From contig JAHHQN010000008.1 in assembly GCA_020026375.1 (NCBI GenBank), forward strand, positions 1 through 64,000: DNA of 64,000 nt, given 5' to 3'. This document shows, one piece after another, positions 37,263-45,907 of this stretch (position 1 is its first letter; each line of letters starts with the position of its first letter). The notes beneath the pieces are model-generated. The model was not told the DNA's origin, did no database searches, and was given only the letters and a program-made list of their open reading frames with translations. The stretch comes from Alistipes sp. GTDB lineage: Bacteria; Bacteroidota; Bacteroidia; Bacteroidales; Rikenellaceae. The position numbers and the translations under genes are program-made.

Positions 37263-38198
37263 CTATTCCTCTTGGGCGGTATCTGCGGAAGTGGCTTTCT
37301 CGGCGGTGAAAACTTCCTTATCTTGAGTGTCTTCTGCCGTAGGGGCATTCTCCTTTCTTTGCGCTTCCTCGGCGGCAGCTTGGGCTTCCGTCCGGACTTC
37401 GGATTCGGTCTTGTGGATGCGCAGGGGGATAAGGTCGAAGCGGCGAATGATATATTCCACCTCCTCAATCATGCGGCGAAACTGTTCGCCGTCGGGAAGG
37501 TGGGTGACAGGATAGGCGGCATACAGCACATAGTCCTCCATAAAGAGGTTGCGGCAGCTTGCTTTGTCTTCGCAATAGGCATTCCACTCATCGAGAAACG
37601 ACTCGGTGAGGTGGCCGTCCTTGAACATCTCCCCGGCTTTTGGGGGTTTGGGTGCGAAATAGAGGCAAACGAACATACATGCAATGCTCCGCGAGAAGGG
37701 GCGTTCCGATTCTACGACCTCGGAATAGGCGATTTCATATTGGCGGTTGTGGTAGAGTGCCGTGTAGTTATTGTTTTTCAGTCGTGTGATGTCACGGGCA
37801 TCGGGCAGGAAGCAATCATGCAGAAACGAGACAATCATACATGAAATTCGCCACGGCACATAGTAGAAATAATACACCGAGAGCAGTGCTCCCATCGTAT
37901 AGGCAAAAAGCAGATAGTACACGCCCAGCATCGCCCACTGCGCACCCTCATCTTCCATGAGCGATGTCATCGCAGCCACCCACACACTCCCCACAACAAT
38001 CAGTGGCAGTGCCCAAAACAGGGTCATCGACCGCCAGCATCGCCACGCAGAGGAGTAGGCAGGCCGTTCGCGCCGGAACAGCTGACGGGCATACTCCGAC
38101 AGCGTCAGGCCGTCGGCATCGACATAAGATGGATTTGTGCGAATCATCGTCTTTACAAAATCGGGAGCAATCACACGAAACGGATTGCTCCCCGACAA
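37263..38198 (-). CDS. Hypothetical membrane protein with acidic tail
   Basis: 311 aa, no family that I recognise. Two clear membrane segments lie at about 58-77 and 88-113 (ALPLIVVGSVWVAAM; AMLGVYYLLFAYTMGALLSVYYFYY). They are followed by a soluble domain with several tryptophans and cysteines, and the last 45 residues are a low-complexity Glu/Ala/Thr tail (TEAQAAAEEAQRKENAPTAE). It lies 29 bases downstream of mutS on the same strand and is probably read from the mutS promoter, because no promoter box fits in that AT-rich gap. Function unknown. Confidence 0.65.
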   Translation of the reverse strand: MSGSNPFRVIAPDFVKTMIRTNPSYVDADGLTLSEYARQLFRRERPAYSSAWRCWRSMTLFWALPLIVVGSVWVAAMTSLMEDEGAQWAMLGVYYLLFAYTMGALLSVYYFYYVPWRISCMIVSFLHDCFLPDARDITRLKNNNYTALYHNRQYEIAYSEVVESERPFSRSIACMFVCLYFAPKPPKAGEMFKDGHLTESFLDEWNAYCEDKASCRNLFMEDYVLYAAYPVTHLPDGEQFRRMIEEVEYIIRRFDLIPLRIHKTESEVRTEAQAAAEEAQRKENAPTAEDTQDKEVFTAEKATSADTAQEE

Positions 38199-38227
38199 AG
38201 GTTTTATATTATATAATTATATAACGG

Positions 38228-40918
38228 CTAAAGTCCCGTAATCTTCTTGATTTCATTGAGTTTGTTCAACGCCTCGATCGGTGTGAGCGAATTGACATCC
38301 AATCCCTTGATTTGGTCGCGAATCTGCACCAGTACGGGGTCGTCAAGCTGGAACATTGACAACTGCATGTTCTGCACGGGATTGTCGGCGGCATCACGCA
38401 CGGACGCAGCCGACAATTTCGCGCGTTTCTTTCTGTCGGAGATATTCTTGCTCGGCACGATTTCGTTGTTGCCGTAGACCAGCTCCAAATTGCGGAGAAT
38501 CTCATCGGCACGCGACACCACCGACAGCGGCATACCCGCCATGCGTGCCACGTGGATACCGAACGAATGCTCCGTACCGCCACGCTTCAACTTACGCAGG
38601 AAGACAATCTGATTGCCCACCTCCTTGACCGTGACATGGTAGTTCTTCACACGCGGACACATCTGCTCCATCTCGTTCAACTCGTGATAGTGGGTGGCGA
38701 AGAGGGTCTTGGCATGGGCCGTGGGGTGATTGTGGAGGTACTCGACCATCGCCCACGCAATGGCCACTCCGTCGTAGGTACTCGTACCGCGGCCGATTTC
38801 GTCGAGCAGGACGATGCTGCGGTCGGAGATGTTGTTGAGAATGCTGGCCGATTCGAGCATCTCGACCATGAAGGTCGATTCACCCTGCGAGATGTTGTCC
38901 GAAGCACCCACGCGTGTGAAAATCTTGTCCACGACGCCGATATGCGCCGACTTGGCCGGCACGAACGAACCCATCTGCGCCATGAGTATGATGAGCGCCG
39001 TCTGACGCAGGAGGGCCGATTTACCCGACATGTTAGGTCCGGTAATCATCATAATCTGCTGCTCCTTGTCGTCGAGCATCACGTCGTTGGGGATATACTC
39101 CTCACCCACTGGCAGAAGAGTCTCGATGACGGGGTGACGACCCTCGCGGATATCAATGGTCTTCCCCTCGTCGAGGACGGGGCGTGTGTAGTGGCGTTCC
39201 TGCGCCAGACGTGCGAACGACTGGAGGCAGTCGATACGTGCAATCACGCCCGCATCGCGCTGGAGGGCGGGAAGCGATGCACCGATGAACTCGATGAGGG
39301 CGTTGTAGATACGCGCCTCAATCATCAGCATCTTCTCCTCGGCACCCAGAATCTTGGTCTCGTACTCCTTCAGCTCCTCGGTGATGTAGCGTTCGGCCGA
39401 GGTGAGGGTCTGCTTGCGAATCCAGGTCTGGGGCACCTTGTCCTTATAGGTGTTGCGCACCTCGATATAGAAACCGAAGACGTTGTTATAGCCGATTTTG
39501 AGCGACGGGATACCTGTGGCCTCGCTCTCGCGCTGCTGGATATGGGCCAGATACTCCTTGCCGTGGAGGGCCAGACGGCGCAGGTCGTCCAACTCGGCAT
39601 CGACACCGTCGGCAATGATGCCGCCCTTCTGAATCTGGTTGTTGTGGGGATCGGGGTAGATTTCACGCGCCAGACGGTCACGCACGGCCGTCAGGGGGTC
39701 GATACCGCGCGACATGACGAGGAACTGCTCGTTGTCGGTGGAATCGAGCGCGGCCTTGAGGGTCTCGACCGAGGTGAGCGAGTTCTTGAGCTGCACCAAC
39801 TCGCGAGGCGTCACACGCTGCGCGGCAATGCGCGAGGCGATACGCTCCAAATCGCCGATGGTCGACACCTCTTCGCGCACGGCGTCGGCGAAGTCCATCT
39901 CCTTCATGAAGTATTCGACCACGTCGAGTCGCTCGTTGATGCGTCTGGGGTCGCGAATGGGCATGGCCACCCAGCGTTTGAGCAGACGGCCGCCCATGGG
40001 GGTCAGCGTGCGGTCGATGACATCGGCAAAGCTGCTCCTCTGGCGCGAATCGTTCGACGAAAAAAGTTCGAGATTGCGTATGGTGAACTTGTCGACCCAC
40101 ACATAGTCGTCCTGGTCGATACGTGCAATGGACTTGATGTGGGCGATGTCGTGGTGTTCGGTAAAATCGAGATAATAGAGGATAGCACCGGCGGCCGAGA
40201 TGCCCGACGTGAAGCCCTCGACACCGAAGCCCTTCAGCGACTGGGTACCGAACTGTTTGCAGAGTTTCTCACGGTTGACATCTTCGGAAAAGACCCACTC
40301 GTCGAGACGGTAGGTGTAGAGTTTCGAACCAAACACCGAAGTGAAGCGGTCCTCGAAACTGCGCTGATAGATGACCTCCTTGGGGGCCAGATTCGAGATG
40401 AGTTTGTCGATATAGCCGTCGGTACCCTCGGCCACGTAGAACTCGCCCGTGGAGATGTCGAGGAAGGCCACACCCGTATTCTTGCGGCCGAAGAAGACCG
40501 AAGCCAGATAGGTATTTTCCTTGTTGGAGAGAATCTCGTCCTCGAGAGCCACACCGGGCGTAACCAGCTCGATGACACCTCGTTTGACCAGTCCCTTGAC
40601 CAGTTTGGGGTCTTCGAGCTGCTCGCAGATGGCCACACGTTCACCGGCACGCACCAGCTTGGGCAGGTAGGTGTTGACGGCATGGTAGGGGAAACCCGCC
40701 AGCTCGACAAAGGTGGCGGCACCGTTGGCACGGCGGGTGAGCGTGATGCCCAGAATGCCGCTGGCCTTGATGGCGTCCTCGCCGAAGGTCTCGTAAAAGT
40801 CGCCCACTCTGAAGAGCAGAATCGCGTCGGGGTGTACCGCCTTGATGGAGTAATACTGCTTCATCAGCGGCGTTTCGACATATTTTTTTTCCTTATCTTT
40901 TTTCTCTGTTGCTGTCAC
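38228..40918 (-). CDS. mutS: DNA mismatch repair protein MutS
   Basis: 896-aa mismatch-recognition ATPase. The N-terminal mismatch-binding motif is FRVGDFYETFGEDA (the Phe-x-Glu that stacks on the mispair). The connector, lever and clamp domains follow, then the ATPase core with GPNMSGKS (bases about 39025-39050), the Walker B DEIGRGTSTYDG and the THYHEL motif. The frame extends to 41005 but the consensus promoter lies inside that extension (40943-40973), so the start must be later. The best candidate is GTG at 40918 (VTATEKKDKEKK), since no ATG occurs between the promoter and ETPLMKQYYSIK. An alternative is the ATG of MKQYYSIK. Confidence 0.96.
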   Translation of the reverse strand: MTATEKKDKEKKYVETPLMKQYYSIKAVHPDAILLFRVGDFYETFGEDAIKASGILGITLTRRANGAATFVELAGFPYHAVNTYLPKLVRAGERVAICEQLEDPKLVKGLVKRGVIELVTPGVALEDEILSNKENTYLASVFFGRKNTGVAFLDISTGEFYVAEGTDGYIDKLISNLAPKEVIYQRSFEDRFTSVFGSKLYTYRLDEWVFSEDVNREKLCKQFGTQSLKGFGVEGFTSGISAAGAILYYLDFTEHHDIAHIKSIARIDQDDYVWVDKFTIRNLELFSSNDSRQRSSFADVIDRTLTPMGGRLLKRWVAMPIRDPRRINERLDVVEYFMKEMDFADAVREEVSTIGDLERIASRIAAQRVTPRELVQLKNSLTSVETLKAALDSTDNEQFLVMSRGIDPLTAVRDRLAREIYPDPHNNQIQKGGIIADGVDAELDDLRRLALHGKEYLAHIQQRESEATGIPSLKIGYNNVFGFYIEVRNTYKDKVPQTWIRKQTLTSAERYITEELKEYETKILGAEEKMLMIEARIYNALIEFIGASLPALQRDAGVIARIDCLQSFARLAQERHYTRPVLDEGKTIDIREGRHPVIETLLPVGEEYIPNDVMLDDKEQQIMMITGPNMSGKSALLRQTALIILMAQMGSFVPAKSAHIGVVDKIFTRVGASDNISQGESTFMVEMLESASILNNISDRSIVLLDEIGRGTSTYDGVAIAWAMVEYLHNHPTAHAKTLFATHYHELNEMEQMCPRVKNYHVTVKEVGNQIVFLRKLKRGGTEHSFGIHVARMAGMPLSVVSRADEILRNLELVYGNNEIVPSKNISDRKKRAKLSAASVRDAADNPVQNMQLSMFQLDDPVLVQIRDQIKGLDVNSLTPIEALNKLNEIKKITGL

Positions 40919-40942
40919 GATGATATCGAAAATTAAATCATA

Positions 40943-40973
40943 CAAAGATACGAGAAATAAACCGCAACGCCAA
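40943..40973 (-). promoter_or_regulatory. Consensus promoter for mutS
   Basis: On the minus strand, TTG (40973-40971), a 20-base spacer, and TATCTTTG (40950-40943). It decides against the longer mutS frame. Confidence 0.7.
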
Positions 40974-41105
40974 CGCGGCAGGCCACTTTTTTCAGCAGCC
41001 GGCACCTCCGCCCCACAACGAAGCCGCCCGACAAAGTCTTCGCTTCGTCGGGCGGCAAATCACGACACAACGCCCTCGTCCCTGGCAAACGGGCATCGGA
41101 CAATA

Positions 41106-41681
41106 TTATATAATACCCGTCTGGGTGAAGACACGGCGGTAGTATTCGGCCTTCCACTCCACGGAACGCGGATAAGCACGCGACGAGGAGGGCATGCGCC
41201 ACAGCCGCATGCGGCGGCCGGCAAAATCGAAATCGACGCTCTCTCCCACCGCCGGCTCGGCACACCCCGTCACTCGGCACAGGGTGTCGGTGGCCTTCTG
41301 TCCCGTGGTGACCAGCGTATGGCACAACGGCATCTGACAAAGCAACTGTGAGATGTCGGTCTCGCGCACCACCTGCAGGAAATTGTCGGAGGCGTTGTCC
41401 TTCAGACGGACAACCTCCTCGGCCGTGTCGTACATCGCAATGCCCCGCTCGCGGCAGAACGCCTCGATACGCTCCTGCTCAAAACGGCGGCCGTCGTCGC
41501 TCACAAAGTGGAGTTTGTCGCCGAAGGCCAGAAAGCCCACGATGCGCCACATGTCGTTCTGAAGATTGGGATAGAAAAATTCCATCGACCAGCGTTTGCG
41601 CTGCGGAGGGAAGCTGCCCAGCATCAGCAGCCGGGCATTGGCCGGAAGAAACGGCCGGAGGGGGTGTTGTTCGCTATTCAT
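41106..41681 (-). CDS. Uracil-DNA glycosylase superfamily protein
   Basis: 191 aa. The N-terminal block LLMLGSFPPQRKRWSMEFFYPNLQNDMW has the GSxPP form of the superfamily's first catalytic motif, seen in MUG-like and hypoxanthine DNA glycosylases. The C-terminal MPSSSRAYP corresponds to the second motif (MPSTSxR type). It would remove deaminated or mismatched bases. The start is MNSEQHPLRP at 41681, overlapping the helicase stop by 8 bases; the frame is open to 41726, but that part overlaps the helicase further. It forms an operon with the helicase upstream, and mutS is the next gene on the same strand, a repair neighbourhood. Confidence 0.8.
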   Translation of the reverse strand: MNSEQHPLRPFLPANARLLMLGSFPPQRKRWSMEFFYPNLQNDMWRIVGFLAFGDKLHFVSDDGRRFEQERIEAFCRERGIAMYDTAEEVVRLKDNASDNFLQVVRETDISQLLCQMPLCHTLVTTGQKATDTLCRVTGCAEPAVGESVDFDFAGRRMRLWRMPSSSRAYPRSVEWKAEYYRRVFTQTGII

Positions 41682-43089
41682 AGAATCGTTCGTCGAAATT
41701 AACAAAATAGAGCCGCTCGGTGGCACGCGTAATGGCCGTGTAGAGCCAGCGCAGCATGTCGCGCGTCATCTCCTCGTCGCCGAACAGGCAGCGGTCGATG
41801 AACACCGCCTTCCACTGTCCGCCCTGCGCCTTGTGGCAGGTGACGGCATAGGAGAATTTCACCTGCATGGCATTGAAATGGGGATTCTCGCGAATCTCCT
41901 TATAGCGTTTGAGTTTACTCTTTATGTCGGTATAGTCCTTCTCCACCTCGTAGAACAGACGTGTGGACTCCTCGCGCGTGAGCGACGACGACTCGGAGTT
42001 GAGCGTGTCGAGCAGAATCTTGCAGTCCATCGTCAAACCGTCGTAGTCGGGAAACTCCAGCACCGCATCGGCAAAATGGAAACCATAGAAGTCCTCGAAG
42101 CGGCGGATACGCTTCAGACGCGCCACATCGCCGTTGGCAATGAAATTGGTGGGGCAATCCTCTATCCGCTCGGGATAGTAGTAGTTGTTCTTGACCACCA
42201 TGAGCATGTCGCCGCTCTCGATCTCCTCCTCGGCACAGCGCACATTGCGGCGGATACCCTGATTATAACGGTTGGCGCGCTTGTTGGAACGCGTGACCAC
42301 GATGGTCTCGTCGTGACCGTAGCGGTCGTAGCAGTCCTGCAACTTCTCGAGAAACTCGCCGCCCTCGACCCTCTCGACATCGGGAAAGTCCATCTCGAGG
42401 TGCGGAATCTCATAAATGCCGTTCTCGAGCATGCACCTCACCAGCGTAGCGTTGAACAGAATACCCGACTGCGACTCCTGACGCACCACATCGTCCATCG
42501 TGCCGTAGACCACATCGCCGTAGGCTCCGGCCGCGTGGGGGTCGAGCGCAGGACTGTAATCCGCACCCACGGGAGGCAGCTGCGCACTGTCGCCCACCAG
42601 TATCAGACGGCAGGCCTTGCCGCTGCGCACATACGACACCAAATCGCTCAGCAGCGAGCCGCTGCCGAAGAGCTGGCCGTCGGAAGGCGCGTCGGAGAGC
42701 ATCGAAGCCTCGTCGACGATAAACACCGCGTCGCGCTCCAAATTGCGGTCCAACGAGAATTTGGACTCATAATCGGCATTGGTACGCTGGCGGTAGATGC
42801 GTTTGTGAATGGTGAGGGCCTTCTCGTGGGAGTATTGCGCAAGCACCTTGGCGGCACGTCCCGTGGGAGCCAGCAATATGGGTTTGATTCCCAACTCCTT
42901 GAGCGCACCGACCAGAGCCGCAATAATCGTGGTCTTACCCGTTCCGGCGTAGCCGTTCAAGACAAAAATCCGCGAAAAATCGTCGTCGGAGAGGTAGTCG
43001 GACAACAATTCTATAATTTTTTTTTGCCCTATTGTTGTTTCGAAACAAATTTTACCGTAAATTTGAGTCGCAATCCGTGTACTGAACAT
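41674..43089 (-). CDS. RecD-like ATP-dependent DNA helicase
   Basis: 471-aa superfamily 1B helicase. Walker A is GYAGTGKTT (46-54), motif Ia LLAPTGRAAKVL (72-83), Walker B VFIVDEASM (122-130), and near the C-terminus the UvrD_C_2 motif VTCHKAQGGQWKAVFID, followed by the YTAITRATERLYFV block. It is close to RecD/Dda-type 5'-3' helicases but far too short for RecD2 or a RecBCD subunit, so it is probably a stand-alone Dda-like enzyme for replication or repair. A TAATTTTG -7 box lies at 43117-43110 on the minus strand. The glycosylase gene overlaps its 3' end. Confidence 0.87.
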   Translation of the reverse strand: MFSTRIATQIYGKICFETTIGQKKIIELLSDYLSDDDFSRIFVLNGYAGTGKTTIIAALVGALKELGIKPILLAPTGRAAKVLAQYSHEKALTIHKRIYRQRTNADYESKFSLDRNLERDAVFIVDEASMLSDAPSDGQLFGSGSLLSDLVSYVRSGKACRLILVGDSAQLPPVGADYSPALDPHAAGAYGDVVYGTMDDVVRQESQSGILFNATLVRCMLENGIYEIPHLEMDFPDVERVEGGEFLEKLQDCYDRYGHDETIVVTRSNKRANRYNQGIRRNVRCAEEEIESGDMLMVVKNNYYYPERIEDCPTNFIANGDVARLKRIRRFEDFYGFHFADAVLEFPDYDGLTMDCKILLDTLNSESSSLTREESTRLFYEVEKDYTDIKSKLKRYKEIRENPHFNAMQVKFSYAVTCHKAQGGQWKAVFIDRCLFGDEEMTRDMLRWLYTAITRATERLYFVNFDERFYE

Positions 43090-43099
43090 GTGAGTTGAT

Positions 43100-43117
43100 T
43101 AAGTTTGAACAAAATTA
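43100..43117. promoter_or_regulatory. Overlapping divergent promoter -7 boxes
   Basis: Plus-strand TAAGTTTG (43100-43107) faces the 43141 gene, and minus-strand TAATTTTG (43117-43110) faces the helicase gene. The two boxes are 2 bases apart in a 51-bp intergenic gap, so the polymerases cannot both occupy it at once. Neither has a clear TTG at -33. Confidence 0.45.
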
Positions 43118-43140
43118 ATAACAAATACTTAAATTAAAAA

Positions 43141-43776
43141 ATGAAAAAACTTTTTCAAATTCTGCTCGCTGCCGTAATCGTAGCGTTGGTCTATTGGATT
43201 TATGTGATGATTGCAACCCCTATCCGCTTCGGTGAGGAGTTGAAGGTCAGAAAAGCAGGCGTCATCGAGCGCATTGTAAATATCCGTACCGCACAGCGTG
43301 CTTACAAGGCAAAGTATCAGCACTTCACCGGCGACTTCGATTCGCTGATTCAGTTCGTGCTGAACGACTCACTGGTCATGGAGCGTAAGATTGTCGACGA
43401 GGACGACTCGGTAGGTATGGCCAAGCTGAAGAAGGCCGGCAAGAAGAACATCGAGAAGTTCAACATGGCTGTTATCGATACCATCTTCGGCGCCAAGAAG
43501 CTCTCGAAAGAGGAGGTACTCGACCTGCGCTATGTTCCCTTCACCAACAAGCAGCAGCAGTACATCATGGAGGCCGGTATCATCACCACCGAGTCTAAGG
43601 TCGTAATTCCCGTTGTGGAGTGCCGCGTTCCCTACAAGACCTTCCTCGATACCGTAGCTTACCGTCAGGAGATCATCAACCTGATCGACGACGAGGAGAA
43701 CAACTTCAACCGCTATGCAGGTGTCAAGTTCGGTTCAATGGAAACTGGTAACAATGAAGCAGGTAACTGGGAGTAA
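43141..43776 (+). CDS. Conserved Bacteroidetes hypothetical membrane-anchored protein
   Basis: 211 aa. One N-terminal membrane helix (about 5-27, MKKLFQILLAAVIVALVYWIYVM) is followed by a soluble domain that would face the periplasm. The pattern after the helix (VIERIVNIRTAQRAYKAKYQHFTGDFDSLIQF) resembles the helix start of pseudopilin-like proteins, but there is no prepilin peptidase site. Function unknown. Codon use is of the highly expressed type. It begins an operon with the DUF3822 protein (23-base overlap) and rsmD. Confidence 0.75.
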   Translation: MKKLFQILLAAVIVALVYWIYVMIATPIRFGEELKVRKAGVIERIVNIRTAQRAYKAKYQHFTGDFDSLIQFVLNDSLVMERKIVDEDDSVGMAKLKKAGKKNIEKFNMAVIDTIFGAKKLSKEEVLDLRYVPFTNKQQQYIMEAGIITTESKVVIPVVECRVPYKTFLDTVAYRQEIINLIDDEENNFNRYAGVKFGSMETGNNEAGNWE

Positions 43777-44392
43777 TTGTTGCGCCAGCACAAATAAGGT
43801 GTCCATTCAGCAGTCGTTGGATGGACACTCTTTTTCGGTGCCTACCCCAGACCAGTGGAAAAACGACGGTGAACCCCTGGAGTTTGAAATCATCACTCCG
43901 CTCACCATGCTCGTGCCGGCGGAAATCTTCGAGCAGGCACACGCCCAGGAACTCATGGCGGCCAACGGAACACCCGTACCCCAGAACATGAGTGTGGTGT
44001 GGAGCTCACCACGAGACATCACCACAACTCCGGAACAGACTCAGCGTGTCATCGCCCTGATGGCCATCGACAAGAAGATGCTCCGCACGGTGACAAAGGC
44101 TTCGTCGGGCAATTTCAGATACACCTCGCCCCTGCTTGCCGACTTCTGCCCCTCGCAGCCGTCAATGCGACTGCAACATGTGGCCGACACCTTATATATT
44201 AAGGTATATGACGGCCGTCTGCGACTCGCGGAAGCCATCGCCGCACACGACGAGGCCGACCTGCTTTACTTCGTAGAGCGCGCCGCGGAGGAACTGGACC
44301 TCAAGAAACTCGAATTGCACATCTCGGGCGACAGGACCAGAACAATGAGTAAATTGATAGGTAAACGCTTCAAAAAGATAATATGCGAATAG
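43754..44392 (+). CDS. DUF3822 family protein
   Basis: 212 aa, with no signal peptide or membrane segment. It fits DUF3822, a Bacteroidetes family usually encoded next to rsmD; the fold resembles actin-like ATPases, and the role is unknown. The ATG at 43754 (MKQVTGSNCC) overlaps the previous gene by 23 bases; an ATG at 43715 would overlap more. Its 3' end overlaps rsmD by 10 bases, so translation is probably coupled. Confidence 0.72.
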   Translation: MKQVTGSNCCASTNKVSIQQSLDGHSFSVPTPDQWKNDGEPLEFEIITPLTMLVPAEIFEQAHAQELMAANGTPVPQNMSVVWSSPRDITTTPEQTQRVIALMAIDKKMLRTVTKASSGNFRYTSPLLADFCPSQPSMRLQHVADTLYIKVYDGRLRLAEAIAAHDEADLLYFVERAAEELDLKKLELHISGDRTRTMSKLIGKRFKKIICE

Positions 44393-44916
44393 TAAGTGGT
44401 ATATACAAGGGAAGGGCAATCAATCCGCCCAAGAACCTCAGAGCACGTCCGACAACCGATTTTGCCAAGGAAAACCTCTTCAACGTGCTGGGCAACCTCG
44501 TGGATTTCGAAGAGTGTGACGTGTTGGACCTCTTTGCAGGTACAGGTTCCATCAGCTATGAATTCGCCTCGCGAGGTGCGCGCAGTGTCACTCCGGTGGA
44601 AATCAATGCCGTACACTACAACTTTATCCGCCAGACCGGAAAGCTGCTCGGCATAGAGAACTTCTATCCCGTGAAGGCGAACGTATTCCTCTATCTGAAA
44701 AGCTGCGCCAAGCAATTCGACATCATCTTCTCCGATGCCCCCTACGACCTGCCCAACAGCGAAGAGGTGGTAGATCTGGTACTCAACGGCGACCTGCTCC
44801 GCGAAGGCGGCATCTTCATCTTCGAACACTCCAAAAAGATGAATTTCGAAGAAAGACCCGAATTCTGGCAGTCGAGAAGCTACGGAAGCGTGCAGTTCTC
44901 CTTCTTCAAGAAATAG
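44383..44916 (+). CDS. rsmD: 16S rRNA (guanine966-N2)-methyltransferase
   Basis: 177-aa SAM-dependent methyltransferase that modifies G966 of 16S rRNA. It opens MRIVSGIYKGR, the standard RsmD start, with RPTTDFAKENLFNVL following. The SAM motif I is DLFAGTGS (49-56). The catalytic motif IV reads SDAPY (117-121) where the family almost always has (N/D)PPY, a proline-to-alanine change next to the target-base pocket. It is the last gene of a three-gene overlapping operon closed by a terminator. Confidence 0.93.
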   Translation: MRIVSGIYKGRAINPPKNLRARPTTDFAKENLFNVLGNLVDFEECDVLDLFAGTGSISYEFASRGARSVTPVEINAVHYNFIRQTGKLLGIENFYPVKANVFLYLKSCAKQFDIIFSDAPYDLPNSEEVVDLVLNGDLLREGGIFIFEHSKKMNFEERPEFWQSRSYGSVQFSFFKK

Positions 44917-44991
44917 ATTCTCCGCGACGGGGAAGCAGCACCGACGGATTCCGTCCGCCACGGTATCCCTCTCTCCCACGCGTCCACCCTA

Positions 44992-45027
44992 CTCCCGACA
45001 GAAAATTCACTGTCGGGAGTTTTTTTA
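44992..45027 (+). terminator. Terminator after rsmD
   Basis: ACTCCCGACA (44992-45001) pairs with TGTCGGGAGT (45012-45021), followed by seven T. Confidence 0.92.
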
Positions 45028-45188
45028 TTCACAGAGAGGAAATCCGCACAGATGGTCCGACACCCCACATGTAAAAAACGAGCGTCTGACAGCAGAATTA
45101 CCAATGATTTTTCGGCAAATAATAAGTGCTGATTATAGGCAAGTTACGAAAAATCGTAAAAATTTGGTCAAAAATAATTATCAAAAAA

Positions 45189-45219
45189 TTTGCGGATATA
45201 GATTTTTGTACTACCTTTG
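45189..45219 (+). promoter_or_regulatory. Consensus promoter for tRNA-Asp
   Basis: TTTG at 45189-45192, 19-base spacer, TACCTTTG at 45212-45219, about 60 bases before the tRNA. Confidence 0.75.
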
Positions 45220-45279
45220 CACTCGCAATCGGGAAGCAACGACAACACGAAGCCCACCGAAAGCCAAACACAAATAACT

Positions 45280-45353
45280 GGTGCGTTAGTTCAGCTGGTT
45301 AGAATACGTGCCTGTCACGCACGGGGTCAGGGGTTCGAGTCCCCTACGCACCG
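45280..45353 (+). tRNA. tRNA-Asp (anticodon GTC)
   Basis: 74 bases. The acceptor stem GGTGCGT (45280-45286) pairs with ACGCACC (45346-45352), with discriminator G at 45353 as required by AspRS. The D arm is GTTCAGCTGGTTAGAAT, the anticodon loop CCTGTCACG with GTC, and the TΨC arm AGGGGTTCGAGTCCCCT. CCA is not encoded. It stands alone with its own promoter and terminator. Confidence 0.98.
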
Positions 45354-45374
45354 CACCACGATAAGACAATCGTT

Positions 45375-45411
45375 GAGCCTTGAAATCTCTGGATTTCGAG
45401 GCTCTTTTTTT
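45375..45411 (+). terminator. Terminator after tRNA-Asp
   Basis: GAGCCTTGAAATC (45375-45387) pairs with GATTTCGAGGCTC (45392-45404, one G-U type mismatch), then seven T. Confidence 0.88.
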
Positions 45412-45907
45412 GTCTACACCCCATAACTGCCGCAACTGTCCGCAAGGTCGTTCGGGGCATGACCTCCTCCCCTTCCACTATCCACAGAGCGATACGCCAC
45501 CTCTTATGACAAGATAATACCCCTACCGCAATACCCGCCGCCATCGGCACGAGTGGAAAAGCACGATGCTTTTTGATGTGCCGTTGCGCTGTGACGCGCT
45601 ACAGCCTCCTCGACAGACAAGGGAGCCACTGATTATCGAACGGACGGCGAGAGGTGAAATATCGCAATATAGGCATTGCCTCACGGGCGGCATCACCGTC
45701 GTTACGGTTTCTGATGGTAAAAGCTCCTTGCGAACCGCTCCCGCGGTGAAATGGGTATGCAGAGGGGAGCATACTGCGGATATCGTCCATTGCGTTGTCG
45801 GGCAGGCACACAATATCACAACAGATGAGCAGCCCATCAGAAAAAGCATAAAAAAAGCGGAAAGACCCGACCGGTCTCTCCGCCTGTTTTTGTGGGAAAT
45901 TGTCCGA
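45412..45907. other. Intergenic stretch between tRNA-Asp and PUL A
   Basis: 496 bp. The left 440 bases are not AT-rich like other spacers here and hold an 85-codon minus-strand frame without a good start (about 45599-45853, ...LPDNAMDDIRSMLPSAYPFH...). It has protein-like composition, but I cannot match it to a family. It may be a gene remnant. The right end carries the PUL A terminator. Confidence 0.4.
45851..45889 (-). terminator. Terminator of PUL A
   Basis: GCGGAAAGACC (45857-45867) pairs with GGTCTCTCCGC (45873-45883, one mismatch). On the minus strand a U tract follows (A run 45850-45856). Confidence 0.85.

Larger units (their letters stand above)
44917..45279. other. Intergenic region before tRNA-Asp
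   Basis: 363 bp that holds the rsmD terminator (44992-45027) and, at the right, the tRNA-Asp promoter (45189-45219). The rest is AT-rich with no gene that I can support. Confidence 0.6.
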
